NCBI GenBank assembly: GCA_051011415.1
Contig: JBPCTY010000147.1
Location: 1-64,000, forward strand
Direction of reading: 5' to 3'
Length of the DNA: 64,000 nt
From: SZUA-442 sp051011415
GTDB lineage: Bacteria; Actinomycetota; Acidimicrobiia; Spongiisociales; UBA5794
The notes under the pieces are model-generated. The model was not told the origin of the DNA. It saw only the letters and a list, made by a program, of their open reading frames with translations, and ran no database searches. Positions 24,533 to 32,967 of the stretch are shown here, one piece after another. The translations under genes and the position numbers were made by a program. Position 1 is the stretch's first letter; every line of letters begins with the position of its first letter.

Positions 24533-26614
24533 CTATTCGTCCTCGCCGCCGCCGCCGTCGCCGCCACCACCACCGGTGTAGTTGCCGACAGTGATCGTGA
24601 CCGTCTCACCGGGATCGAGCCATCCCGTAGGATCGGCGCTGATGACGATGCCATTGAGGGACTCGTCATCTGTGTCGACCGTCACGACCGCTACGCCGAA
24701 CCCAGCTTCAGCAAGTGCCGCAGATGCCGCGCCCTGTGCCATGCCGGTAACTCCTGGTACCTGGGCGGGGCATTGCCCGTTGCCGCCGACCCGTTCATCG
24801 CATGGATGAACGACGATGACGTTCTTCTCGCCGCGGTACCGCCAGTAGAACGCTTCACGGTCCAACTCGTTGCCTTCGGCGTCGTAGAAGATCCGAGTGT
24901 TCGTAACCGACCAACCCTTTGAGCCCTTCGACTTCACATACTCTTGGCCGGGCTTGATGATGTTCTCGTCGTCTGCTTGGTATTCGGTGACGGGTGATGC
25001 GACACCGGTCCGCTCCGAGCGCTGCGTTCCGCAGTAGTGGCCGTTCTGGTTGCCAAAGAACGTGACGGTCACCGAGCGCCTTGTGTATGAGGTGCGGATG
25101 ATCACTGGCGCATCGGAATCATTCTCGAATGCAACATCAGGGCTTGGGTATCCCAGTGTTGCCTCGCGGCCCTCTGGATACTTGGTGAAGTAGATGCTGT
25201 GCGGCTGATGGACAACGTCCTTGTAGCACCCGAAGTAGATGGCGTTGAAGATCGTCGTGCCGAACTGGCTCACGCCTCCGCCAACGTTGACGGGATCTTC
25301 CTCGCAGGAGAGTTCGCCACTTACGATTGCGCAGTCGTACTTGAAGCCCTTCTCGAGGGTGCGACGACCTATCAGTTCATTGACCGAGAACGTTTCGCCA
25401 GGCATCACGACCGTGCCGTCGACGAGGTCCGCCATCAGCTTGATGTTGTGCGCTCGGTTTGTTCCAGGCATGTATGTCGTGAACTCGGAAACCTCGTACA
25501 GATCGCCGAACGACTCCGCCATCTCGGTGGTGAAGGCTGCCGGCGCATTAAGAACAATGGGAAGTTCGCCACTGCCCTGCGTTCTCGCTGCCTCTTCGAT
25601 CGCAGCCGCTACCGCGTCGACATCAATCGTTGTGCCGCTCTTGGCCGGGATGAGCCGAATGGCGTCGTCATCGGGGAGATCACTGCTCTGCTCGCTGTCC
25701 TTGATCTCGTAGTTCTCATCCCATGACTCGTGGTCATCAACGACGACTGTCTCCCAGTAGGCGTCTTGCGGTGCGAGCTCGAGTTGGGTGCGTACGCCCT
25801 CGATCAGTGGGACAAAGATGTCTCGATCAAAGAAGAACTCGATCGTTGGTGGGTTCCCCAGTGTGACTGCGGCATCGAGTGACCGTGAGATGTCGAGCGA
25901 GTCGATACGCAACGTGAAGTCGTATTCGTCCTGTGTCAGCACGACCGTTGTGCGCAGGATCCGCTCGGCCTCAGCGACGGCTTCGTCGATGTCTGATTTG
26001 GTGAGAACCGGTGAGGTGACTGCGGTCGGGAGCACGACTGCTTCATCGCTCCCGGTCGATAGGGCAGCAAGAAGCAGGTCTTCGGCAACATCTCGGTCGA
26101 TTGCCTCGCCATCGGATGGGTATTCGTACCTGACCTCTCGATTGACGATTGCGATGGTGCCTTCGAACGCAGGATTTGGAATCGCCGCTTGCTCCCATTC
26201 CCGAAGCTGCGCCTCGAGTAGATCGGGATCGAGTGCTGCTGTGACCGGTACATCAACGCCCTCGGAGAAGGCTCGAAGCCAGTCAGTGATGCCGCCCTTT
26301 CGCTGTTCAAGGGCCATGTCGACTGCGGCCTCGGTGCCGAAGGTGAGCCCGACGGCGACCGGGTCAAGATCGAAGGATTGTCCGTTGACTTCCACCGATG
26401 CTGGTGTTGCTTGGAGCTCGGCTGCGTACTTCTCAGCAGCGGCCTGTGCCTCGTCCTCCGTGTAGCGAGAGACATCGACACCTTCAATGGTGACATTGCG
26501 GGCGACCTTGTCGGATGCTGCCGCACTGTCCATGAAGTAGATGGACAGTGGGAACATCAACAACAACACCGGTACCGCGGTGAAGAGAATCGTTCGACTC
26601 CGAGAAATGACCAT
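24533..26614 (-). CDS. Membrane-anchored VanW-family protein with PG-binding-like and PASTA domains (copy 2)
   Basis: This 693-residue protein has the same layout as its downstream neighbour: N-terminal anchor (ILFTAVPVLLLMFPLSIYF), PG-binding-4-like repeats (~40-370), a VanW domain (~385-520) with EEDPVNVGGGVSQFGTT and HQPHSIYF, and a C-terminal PASTA domain (VPGVTGMAQGAASAALAEAG). The tail is Gly/Asp/Glu-rich. The VanW cysteine pair differs: copy 1 has Y-C-C-D-H, this one L-S-C-E-E-D. It diverges from the Fe-S nuclease gene with 67 bases between starts. A tandem duplication followed by divergence is the simplest origin. Confidence 0.88.
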   Translation of the reverse strand: MVISRSRTILFTAVPVLLLMFPLSIYFMDSAAASDKVARNVTIEGVDVSRYTEDEAQAAAEKYAAELQATPASVEVNGQSFDLDPVAVGLTFGTEAAVDMALEQRKGGITDWLRAFSEGVDVPVTAALDPDLLEAQLREWEQAAIPNPAFEGTIAIVNREVRYEYPSDGEAIDRDVAEDLLLAALSTGSDEAVVLPTAVTSPVLTKSDIDEAVAEAERILRTTVVLTQDEYDFTLRIDSLDISRSLDAAVTLGNPPTIEFFFDRDIFVPLIEGVRTQLELAPQDAYWETVVVDDHESWDENYEIKDSEQSSDLPDDDAIRLIPAKSGTTIDVDAVAAAIEEAARTQGSGELPIVLNAPAAFTTEMAESFGDLYEVSEFTTYMPGTNRAHNIKLMADLVDGTVVMPGETFSVNELIGRRTLEKGFKYDCAIVSGELSCEEDPVNVGGGVSQFGTTIFNAIYFGCYKDVVHQPHSIYFTKYPEGREATLGYPSPDVAFENDSDAPVIIRTSYTRRSVTVTFFGNQNGHYCGTQRSERTGVASPVTEYQADDENIIKPGQEYVKSKGSKGWSVTNTRIFYDAEGNELDREAFYWRYRGEKNVIVVHPCDERVGGNGQCPAQVPGVTGMAQGAASAALAEAGFGVAVVTVDTDDESLNGIVISADPTGWLDPGETVTITVGNYTGGGGGDGGGGEDE

Positions 26615-26681
26615 GACTCCAAGAGTGGGTTGCTTGCGGTTTCGCGAGTATATGAATGGGTCTCAAATAGCGTTGTGATTC

Positions 26682-27488
26682 GTGCCTACGCACTATCTCG
26701 ATACGCTGCCTGTTGTGGTGATGCTCGAGCAACTTCCTCCCGGACAGCCGATTGGCGTTTCAGCGACGCTGTTCATCGCCTATCAGAACTGCCCACAGCA
26801 AGCCCTTGCACGGCTTCGGGGCATCTATGGGCCCCCATCGCGTGCGTCGTTCAGGGGCCTGCTCGCCCATCGGATCTTTGCGAGGCACATCAACTCAGGG
26901 CCGATCGCAAGCGACGACGTTGCGCAAGCGTGCAGGGAGGAAACGGGTGAGAATCTCAACGGGGTGCTTTCGGACCTCGGGCTGGTACCGAGCGAGTTCC
27001 GATCTGTGGTAGCTGAGGTTGCTGATCTGTACGAGCGGTTTCAGACGTTGCCGCTCGACGGTGCAGCGGAAGCTGAGAAGGAGTTCGATGTCGAAGTTGG
27101 CGCCGACGTGCGTGTTCGGGGTCGAATCGACGCCGTGTTTGCTGACGACGCGGGTACGCGGATTGTCGATTGGAAGACCGGCAAGGATCTTGGTGATGAT
27201 GTCACTGATCAGCTTCTCTTCTACGCATGGGCGTGGAAGGTGGCCACTGGCGAGCCTCCTTCGGCAACGGAGGCAATGTCAGTAACGACCGGGGAGCGCC
27301 TGGTCGAAGACTTCGATGCGGATGATCTTGGCGAAATCGAGTCCAGCGTGGCGGAGATGGTGTCCGTGTTGCGGGAGGCGATGTCCGCCGACACCGATGT
27401 TTCTCGTACCGGGGGTCCGCACTGTCGCTGGTGCCCGCTGCTCGAAGATTGCAGCGAAGGGAAGGCCGCCGTCGAGCTTCTCGGGTGA
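26682..27488 (+). CDS. Stand-alone RecB/Cas4-like PD-(D/E)XK nuclease with Fe-S cysteines
   Basis: This 268-residue protein has the complete core of Cas4/AddB-type nucleases: His63 (LLAHRIFARH), Asp150 (GRIDAVF), Asp163 and Lys165 (IVDWKTGK). Four cysteines flank the core as in Fe-S nucleases: Cys37 (YQNCPQQ), then Cys248, Cys251 and Cys257 (HCRWCPLLEDC). No helicase domain is present. GTG 26682 is the first in-frame start; ATG 26721 would lose only non-conserved residues. It is followed by mca, with no CRISPR genes nearby, so a DNA-repair or processing role is more likely than CRISPR adaptation. Activity is predicted from motifs only. Confidence 0.85.
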   Translation: MPTHYLDTLPVVVMLEQLPPGQPIGVSATLFIAYQNCPQQALARLRGIYGPPSRASFRGLLAHRIFARHINSGPIASDDVAQACREETGENLNGVLSDLGLVPSEFRSVVAEVADLYERFQTLPLDGAAEAEKEFDVEVGADVRVRGRIDAVFADDAGTRIVDWKTGKDLGDDVTDQLLFYAWAWKVATGEPPSATEAMSVTTGERLVEDFDADDLGEIESSVAEMVSVLREAMSADTDVSRTGGPHCRWCPLLEDCSEGKAAVELLG

Positions 27489-27527
27489 CGTGTGCCATGT
27501 CCCCGGACCACGCCATACTTGATCGCT

Positions 27528-28376
27528 ATGGCTCGCACCATCCTTGCTCTTCACGCACATCCAGACGACGAGTCCTCCAAGGGCGCAGCGACTGTGGCAC
27601 GCTACGTGTCAGAGGGTGCATCCGCAGTACTTGTCACCGCCACGGGGGGAGAAGCAGGGGACATCCTCAACCCTGCGATGGACAAGCCGGGAATTCTCGA
27701 GAACCTGAAAGCAGTCCGAGAGGACGAGCTCGCTGCTGCCGCGAAGACGATTGGCTATGACGAAGTCATCCTGCTCGGCTACCGAGACTCGGGAATGCCG
27801 GACTCTGAAGACAACTCGCGACCCGAGGCATTCTGCAACCAGGACGAAGATGAAGTGCTCTCGCAGCTTGTTTCGATTGTTCGCAAGCACAGGCCAGATG
27901 TCGTGCTTGGCTACGACAGTCACGAGTTCTATCCGCATCCCGATCATCTCTACGTCCACAGGCTTTCGATGGAAGTGTTTGTCGCCGCAGCAGACGCAGA
28001 GCGCTTTCCTGATCAGGGCCCCCCGTTCGAGATTCAGAAGATGTACGCGCCTGTCTTTACAGCCGAGCGCATAACTGCATTGCACGAGGCCATGCTCAGC
28101 CGGACAGGAAGCTCTCCCTACGCCAGATGGATGGATGCCCTCCAGGACCGCACCCTTCCGGATCGCAAGCTCACCCGCATCCGAGTCGATGGATGGATCG
28201 ATCAGGGCCGAGATGCGCTTCGGGCCCATCAGACGCAGGTGGACCCAGACGGCTTCTGGTTCGAGGTTCCAACGGCGGTGATTGAAGAGGTGTATCCGTG
28301 GGAAGACTTCGAGTTGCTCGCCTCCCGGGTTCCGTGGGATCCGGACGAGGATGACCTGTTCGCCGGTATCGACTGA
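27528..28376 (+). CDS. mca: Mycothiol S-conjugate amidase
   Basis: Mca cleaves mycothiol-toxin conjugates, releasing GlcN-Ins for recycling and a mercapturic acid for export. The 282 residues have the zinc motif HAHPDDESSKG (His11, Asp13, Asp14) and the later HPDHLYVH. The Mca-specific TGGEAGDILNPAM separates it from MshB and general PIG-L deacetylases. ATG 27528 begins directly at the fold. Mycothiol is made only by actinobacteria, so this gene supports the phylum assignment. Confidence 0.92.
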   Translation: MARTILALHAHPDDESSKGAATVARYVSEGASAVLVTATGGEAGDILNPAMDKPGILENLKAVREDELAAAAKTIGYDEVILLGYRDSGMPDSEDNSRPEAFCNQDEDEVLSQLVSIVRKHRPDVVLGYDSHEFYPHPDHLYVHRLSMEVFVAAADAERFPDQGPPFEIQKMYAPVFTAERITALHEAMLSRTGSSPYARWMDALQDRTLPDRKLTRIRVDGWIDQGRDALRAHQTQVDPDGFWFEVPTAVIEEVYPWEDFELLASRVPWDPDEDDLFAGID

Positions 28377-28409
28377 CGGCAGGACCGTCGTGTCTGCTGG
28401 AATGAGACC

Positions 28410-29708
28410 GTGACAACGATCGCTGAACTTCGAGCACAGTTGCTATCGGTGCCGGTGGCGCTTCTTGGTGCTGATGAGCGTCGGGTGAAGGAAGAGGCCC
28501 TCACGTCGCTCGACGCACTTGCGCAGTTCGACATTGTCCCTGCGGCTGTTGCGTTCGTCGGGAGCTCTGGCTCGGGGAAGTCGACCATCTTCAATGGCTG
28601 TGTCGGCGCCGATGTGTCTCCGGTATCGGTGAAGCGGCCAACGACAACGCGAGCGATCATGGCTGGATCTTCGGGACCTGTTTCGCTCGCCGTCGAATCC
28701 GAGTACGTGCTTGTCCCATCAGCTCGGCCAGGTGTCGTGTTTATCGACACACCTTCCTGGGAGCACGATCCCGAAACGATTGCGTCGGTGATGGCCGCCG
28801 TAGAACTCGTCGTCGTGGTGTTGACTCCTTCGAGATACGCCGATGCAGCGGTCTCAGAGCTTGTGGATTCGCTTCCTGAGCGTCGCCCGTCAGCCGTCGT
28901 CGTCAACAGGGTGGACGCCGAACCGGAAGACGTTGCTGCGCTGATGGACTCGGTTCGTGAGCTGTACGGGGCGGACGTTGTGGAGCTGTCGGAGGGTGGA
29001 AGTGTCGCAGATGCATCTGAGATTCTGTTGAGAGATCTTGCAATCGACACCATCGGATACCAGCGAGGAGCGGTACTTCGTGCCTCCGGGAGTTCTGGAG
29101 CTCGATTTCTCGCCAGCGCAGTGACCTCGCTCTCGACAGAGATTGGATCGTTGGCGGAGGTCATCGATGGTGCAACGGCTTCTGTCTCGGGAGACGAGAC
29201 ACTTCCTGTTCTGGAGACGTGGCATGAAACCAGGGGTGCGATCGTCAACGAGACGAGGCGCCGGGTCGCTGCGCTCGACGCCACTCTGGCCCTTGAGGAC
29301 GGTGGCGACATTGCCCCTCGGGTGCGGCTCGATCTCGATCCCTGGGAGGGGGAGAGTCTTGGAGACGATCTCGATTCCTGGCACGACAGGCTCACGGCCT
29401 CCGGCGTCGCAAACGCTCGGATGCGCTGGAGAAAGAAGTCAGGGACCGAGCTGATCGCACACAACCTGTGGAAGGCTGGCGTCCACCCCGGCCTCAGCCT
29501 GCCGAACAGGGTCCAACGAACGCTTGGCCCTCGACTTGCACCAACGGTCGCCGAGGCCCACGAAGAGCTGGTCAGCCTTGTCGACGCTGCGACTGAGGCA
29601 AGACGGCAGCAATGGGCCTCGTATGTGGCGATGCTCGGTAGCTATACACCGGGCAACCTGCTTGCAGCGGCTGACGGGTTCAGCCCAAGAGGTGCAGCCC
29701 GTGGCTGA
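28410..29708 (+). CDS. Dynamin-like/Era-like GTPase, first of a tandem pair
   Basis: This 432-residue protein starts at GTG 28410. It has a P-loop GSSGSGKST (51-59), a Thr-rich switch I (PTTT, 77-80), DTPS (113-116) in the G3 position and NRVD (166-169) as G4. The G3 motif lacks the usual Gly (D-x-x-G), as does its partner. A long helical region (~200-430) follows the G domain, like the stalk of dynamin-like proteins. It overlaps the second GTPase by GTGGCTGA. Paired GTPases of this sort (DynA/DynB, IniA/IniC) act at membranes in actinobacteria; that function is inferred, not shown. Confidence 0.75.
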   Translation: MTTIAELRAQLLSVPVALLGADERRVKEEALTSLDALAQFDIVPAAVAFVGSSGSGKSTIFNGCVGADVSPVSVKRPTTTRAIMAGSSGPVSLAVESEYVLVPSARPGVVFIDTPSWEHDPETIASVMAAVELVVVVLTPSRYADAAVSELVDSLPERRPSAVVVNRVDAEPEDVAALMDSVRELYGADVVELSEGGSVADASEILLRDLAIDTIGYQRGAVLRASGSSGARFLASAVTSLSTEIGSLAEVIDGATASVSGDETLPVLETWHETRGAIVNETRRRVAALDATLALEDGGDIAPRVRLDLDPWEGESLGDDLDSWHDRLTASGVANARMRWRKKSGTELIAHNLWKAGVHPGLSLPNRVQRTLGPRLAPTVAEAHEELVSLVDAATEARRQQWASYVAMLGSYTPGNLLAAADGFSPRGAARG

Positions 29709-30606
29709 TCTACGCGAGGTCATGGATCTAGTCGACATCACCATGGTGAGGTCAGAGGACGTCGTATCGGAGAGCACGTTCCGCGATATGGAATCCATCG
29801 CCCGTCGGTCCAGGATGCGAGATGGCTTCATTGGCGAAGTGCTTGTAGTGGCTTTCGCTGGTGGCACTGGTTCTGGGAAGTCATCAATCCTCAACGCCCT
29901 GGCTAGCAAGGACCTGGTGACCACAGGGATCGTTCGGCCGACCACTCAAATCGCCGCTGCCGTGTACCCAAACAATCTCGGCGCCGACATCTCGCCGCTG
30001 CTCGATTCGCTTGGCGTAGAAACCCGCATTGCCCACGACACATTCGATGCAATCGTCGTCGTAGACCTTCCAGACTTCGATAGCACAGCCGAAGCACACC
30101 GACACGTGGTCGAGGAGGTCGTGCCAAAGGTCGATGCGGTGGTGTGGGTGCTCGACCCCGAGAAGTATGCCGATCCAATTCTCCACGATGACTTCCTCTC
30201 GCCGCTTGTGCCATATGAGAGCCAGTTCATCTTTGCGATGAACCAGGTAGATCGCCTCGGCGACGACGCCGACGATGCGGTCGATACGCTGAATGCTCTC
30301 CTAACGGCGGACGGGTTCGACAGTCCGTCGATCGTGGCCATATCGGCCGCGCCACGCGAAGGGGATCCAGACGTCGCATCGCTGAACGATGCGATCGAGC
30401 AGCGTCTTGATGTGAAGAAGGCCGCTATTGCAAAGATTGCTTTGGACCTCAGAAGCCTTGCATCCCTGGGATGGGATGCGTGTCATAAGGTGGACCGGAC
30501 GGATATGGGCACCACGTCACTCGATGCGCTCGCGCTTGCCGCGGCCTCGTTCGTATCGTTGGGTGTCGCCGCATACGAAGTGCACCACTCGGCGATGAGC
30601 CGCTGA
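29701..30606 (+). CDS. Dynamin-like/Era-like GTPase, second of a tandem pair
   Basis: This 301-residue protein starts at GTG 29701, inside the last codons of the first GTPase. The G domain has GGTGSGKSS (54-62), DLPDFDS (122-128, no G3 Gly) and NQVD (181-184). The C-terminus (last ~26 residues, LALAAASFVSLGVAAY) is hydrophobic and could insert into the membrane. It is shorter than its partner and lacks the long stalk. The MscS channel gene starts 12 bases after its stop, so all three genes are probably one transcript. An open frame reaching further upstream lies inside the first GTPase and was rejected. Confidence 0.78.
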   Translation: MADLREVMDLVDITMVRSEDVVSESTFRDMESIARRSRMRDGFIGEVLVVAFAGGTGSGKSSILNALASKDLVTTGIVRPTTQIAAAVYPNNLGADISPLLDSLGVETRIAHDTFDAIVVVDLPDFDSTAEAHRHVVEEVVPKVDAVVWVLDPEKYADPILHDDFLSPLVPYESQFIFAMNQVDRLGDDADDAVDTLNALLTADGFDSPSIVAISAAPREGDPDVASLNDAIEQRLDVKKAAIAKIALDLRSLASLGWDACHKVDRTDMGTTSLDALALAAASFVSLGVAAYEVHHSAMSR

Positions 30607-30618
30607 AGGGGAGTTCAG

Positions 30619-31488
30619 ATGGAGCGTCTGGAAGAGTTCTGGGACACCGTCACGTCGAATTGGGGCTACGAGCTTCTTGCGAGCCTGGCCGTGGTGGTTG
30701 GTGCCCTGATCCTGCTGTGGGTTGTCCGCAAAGCCGTTGTTCGGTGGACGAGTCGAGTCGAGCGCAACTACCACACGTCAGATGCGCAAGAGCAAAGGGA
30801 GCAGGGTCAGCGGCTCGTGACGATCACCAGCGTCACTCGGGTCGTGATCTCGATCACCGTGTGGGTTGTCGTGATCCTCACGATCATGGCGATCTGGGGC
30901 ATTCCAATGGCACCGTTGATCGCAGTTGGGGCAACGGTTGGTATTGCTGTCGGTTTCGGTGCGCAGGACTTCGTCAGGGATGTGATCGCAGGCTTCTTGA
31001 TCCTTGTCGAGGATCAGTATGCAATCGGCGATGTCGTGTCGATCGCAGGCGTTTCGGGCTCGGTCGAAGAAGTCACGCTCCGCACAACGGTGCTGCGAGA
31101 TCTCGAAGGGAACAGGCACCACGTACCAAACGGCGAAATTCGCGTGGCCTCAAACCTGACCGCGGGCTTCTCCCGGCTGGTGGTCGATGTCTCGGTCTCC
31201 TACGACACCGATTTGGACAGAGCTATCGATGTGATCGCAGATGAAGCGTTGGCACTCTCCCAGGATCCCGACTGGCAGGCGATGCTCCTCGAGGAACCCG
31301 TTCTGCTTGGCGTGAACAAGCTGGGCGAATCTGGCATCGACATCAGGGTCTTGCTGACGACCACCACCGAGGATCGATGGGCCGTGAAGCGAGAGTTTCT
31401 CAAGCGTATGAAACAAAGGCTCGACACCGAGCAGATCGAAATTCCGTACCAGTACCTGAGTGTCGTGATGAAGGACGAGGGCGCCTAG
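30619..31488 (+). CDS. Mechanosensitive ion channel of the MscS family
   Basis: This 289-residue membrane protein opens under membrane tension to release solutes on osmotic downshift. It has about three transmembrane helices. The pore-lining helix matches MscS (VGIAVGFGAQDFVRDVIAG). The beta domain follows with VSIAGVSGSVEEVTLRTTVLR and VPNGEI, and the alpha/beta C-terminal domain ends at 289. ATG 30619 follows GGGGAG. The stop shares CTAG with the convergent lipid kinase. Placement after two GTPases suggests a membrane-stress module. Confidence 0.92.
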   Translation: MERLEEFWDTVTSNWGYELLASLAVVVGALILLWVVRKAVVRWTSRVERNYHTSDAQEQREQGQRLVTITSVTRVVISITVWVVVILTIMAIWGIPMAPLIAVGATVGIAVGFGAQDFVRDVIAGFLILVEDQYAIGDVVSIAGVSGSVEEVTLRTTVLRDLEGNRHHVPNGEIRVASNLTAGFSRLVVDVSVSYDTDLDRAIDVIADEALALSQDPDWQAMLLEEPVLLGVNKLGESGIDIRVLLTTTTEDRWAVKREFLKRMKQRLDTEQIEIPYQYLSVVMKDEGA

Positions 31489-32417
31489 CCGTCATCACCA
31501 TCCGGCGGTCGAAGGACGAGGAGTCCCTGCTCGTCCGGCGTGAGGTCAATTGCAGCTGCATGACCAAGCATCTCGCCGTCGGCCTGGAAGGGCGACGTTG
31601 GTTCTGCGTCTACTGACAGCTTCTCGTAGTTGGTCCACAACTGGACGCCTGTTGCTTCCCTGTGCCGAATGCCAGCGGCTGCACGCGTAAAGATCTCCGC
31701 TGCCCTCCCGATGCCGAGGTTGTTGGCAGCCAACGTCGCGATTCCCTCAGGAGGTTCAGATGTGAGCCGCAAGGGAAGCATGCCGAAGTAGGTGTATGGA
31801 TCGTGGACCTGCGTGAGTGCCACGAGTGCATCGAACCGGTCCCCGTCACATGTCATCCTGAGGTTCGGCTGTTCCGAACGCCAGCTCGAAAGCAGCCTGC
31901 TGATGGCGGTTGATGCGTAGTGGACACTGCCAAAACGTGACTTTGCAAACGGTCTGGTTTCAGCAGACTCGACGACGTCTGCATCGAAACCGATGCCCAC
32001 GGAGAACACTGCATGGCGCGTCATCGACCCACTCAGAGTTTCTGCATCGATGCGTACGGTTCGTGTTGGGAGTGGTCTCCACTCGACCGACCCCTCAGCC
32101 GCCTTGTCTGCAGACTGCGGGATGCCGAGGATGCGGCTCAGGACGTTTGTCGTTCCGACAGGAATGATCCCAAGCGCTGTTGAGCTGCCGACCAGTCCGT
32201 TTGCGACGTGATGTGCAACGCCGTCTCCACCCATCGCAAACACGACGTCCACGTGATCGTCGGCTGCCGCACCGCTCACCACCCTGGTCTGATCGGCTGA
32301 CACCGGCCATTCGGTTGAGAGGTCGTAGGCCTTCGACAGCGTTGTCTTGATCTGACGAAAGACGCCTCCGGTGAACTGGGACGCCGATGGGTTGGCGATG
32401 AGGACCGCTCGAGGCAT
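31485..32417 (-). CDS. Diacylglycerol/lipid kinase family protein
   Basis: This 310-residue protein has the DAGK catalytic fold: LIANPSAS at the N-terminus, the ATP-binding AMGGDGVAHHVANGL, and GIIPVGTTNVLSRILGIP. The SVGIGFDADVV segment and the C-terminal beta domain with QADGEML are present. Members phosphorylate diacylglycerol, sphingosine-like or other lipids; the substrate here is unknown. It lies 47 bases downstream of the receiver protein on the same strand. Confidence 0.9.
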   Translation of the reverse strand: MPRAVLIANPSASQFTGGVFRQIKTTLSKAYDLSTEWPVSADQTRVVSGAAADDHVDVVFAMGGDGVAHHVANGLVGSSTALGIIPVGTTNVLSRILGIPQSADKAAEGSVEWRPLPTRTVRIDAETLSGSMTRHAVFSVGIGFDADVVESAETRPFAKSRFGSVHYASTAISRLLSSWRSEQPNLRMTCDGDRFDALVALTQVHDPYTYFGMLPLRLTSEPPEGIATLAANNLGIGRAAEIFTRAAAGIRHREATGVQLWTNYEKLSVDAEPTSPFQADGEMLGHAAAIDLTPDEQGLLVLRPPDGDDG

Positions 32418-32464
32418 GCTGCAATGCTACGGCGGCACGTTGTCGAGCTATTCGACGATGAGGT

Positions 32465-32833
32465 CTAACCGGCGAGAAGCTTCTCGACCTGGACGCGGAG
32501 ATCAAGCGGACGGAATGGCTTCGTCATGAAACTGTCGGCGCCACCCTTGGCGGCCTTGTCTGCCATCTCGGGTTGTGCATGCGCCGTGAGGACGAGAACC
32601 TTTATCGAGGCCGTCTCCTGATCGTCCCTGAGTTGTCGCAACACTTCCCAGCCATCGAGTCCAGGAAGACCGATATCGAGTACCACCGCATCCGGTTTCG
32701 ATTCACGAATTGCATCGAGACCGGTGACACCGTCGGCTGCTGAACTCACCTCAACACCGAGAACGCGTAGACAGACCTCGATGAGGCGTCGCACGGACGC
32801 AGAATCTTCGATGACGAGCACATGTTGTTCCAC
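32465..32833 (-). CDS. Single-domain response regulator (CheY-like receiver)
   Basis: This 122-residue protein is a bare receiver domain. Phosphorylation Asp53 (VVLDIGLPG), acidic pocket Glu9-Asp10 (VIEDSAS), switch Thr (VLVLTAHA) and Lys (MTKPF) are all present. No output domain follows, so it must act through protein contact. The start is GTG at 32833, which lies in a CACACTGTGTG palindrome (32831-32841). No histidine kinase is next to it. It shares the intergenic region with the divergent P5C dehydrogenase. Confidence 0.93.
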   Translation of the reverse strand: MEQHVLVIEDSASVRRLIEVCLRVLGVEVSSAADGVTGLDAIRESKPDAVVLDIGLPGLDGWEVLRQLRDDQETASIKVLVLTAHAQPEMADKAAKGGADSFMTKPFRPLDLRVQVEKLLAG

Positions 32834-32904
32834 ACTGTGTGTATCGGCGCTTCGCTTTCGCGACTTCAGCGTTTCTTCAACTGCCGTGATGGGCAGAGCA
32901 GAGG

Positions 32905-32918
32905 GCGTATGCGTACGC
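32905..32918. promoter_or_regulatory. Candidate operator, perfect inverted repeat upstream of pruA
   Basis: GCGTA-TGCG-TACGC is a perfect 5-4-5 palindrome. It lies 50 bases before the pruA start in the 134-base region between divergent genes. Position and symmetry fit a repressor or activator site; no regulator can be assigned. Confidence 0.35.
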
Positions 32919-32967
32919 TGAAGACACGCATCAAACCACCAACGTCACCTTCCCCCCGGAGGAACCA

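Noticed and set aside
26682..27488. CRISPR-associated Cas4
   Set aside because: The protein has Cas4-like motifs, but I found no repeat array or other cas gene in the window, so a CRISPR assignment is not supported.
28229..29464. Long open frame (411 codons) on the minus strand
   Set aside because: It is antisense to the first GTPase and the end of mca; very Ser/Thr-rich low-complexity translation without domains.
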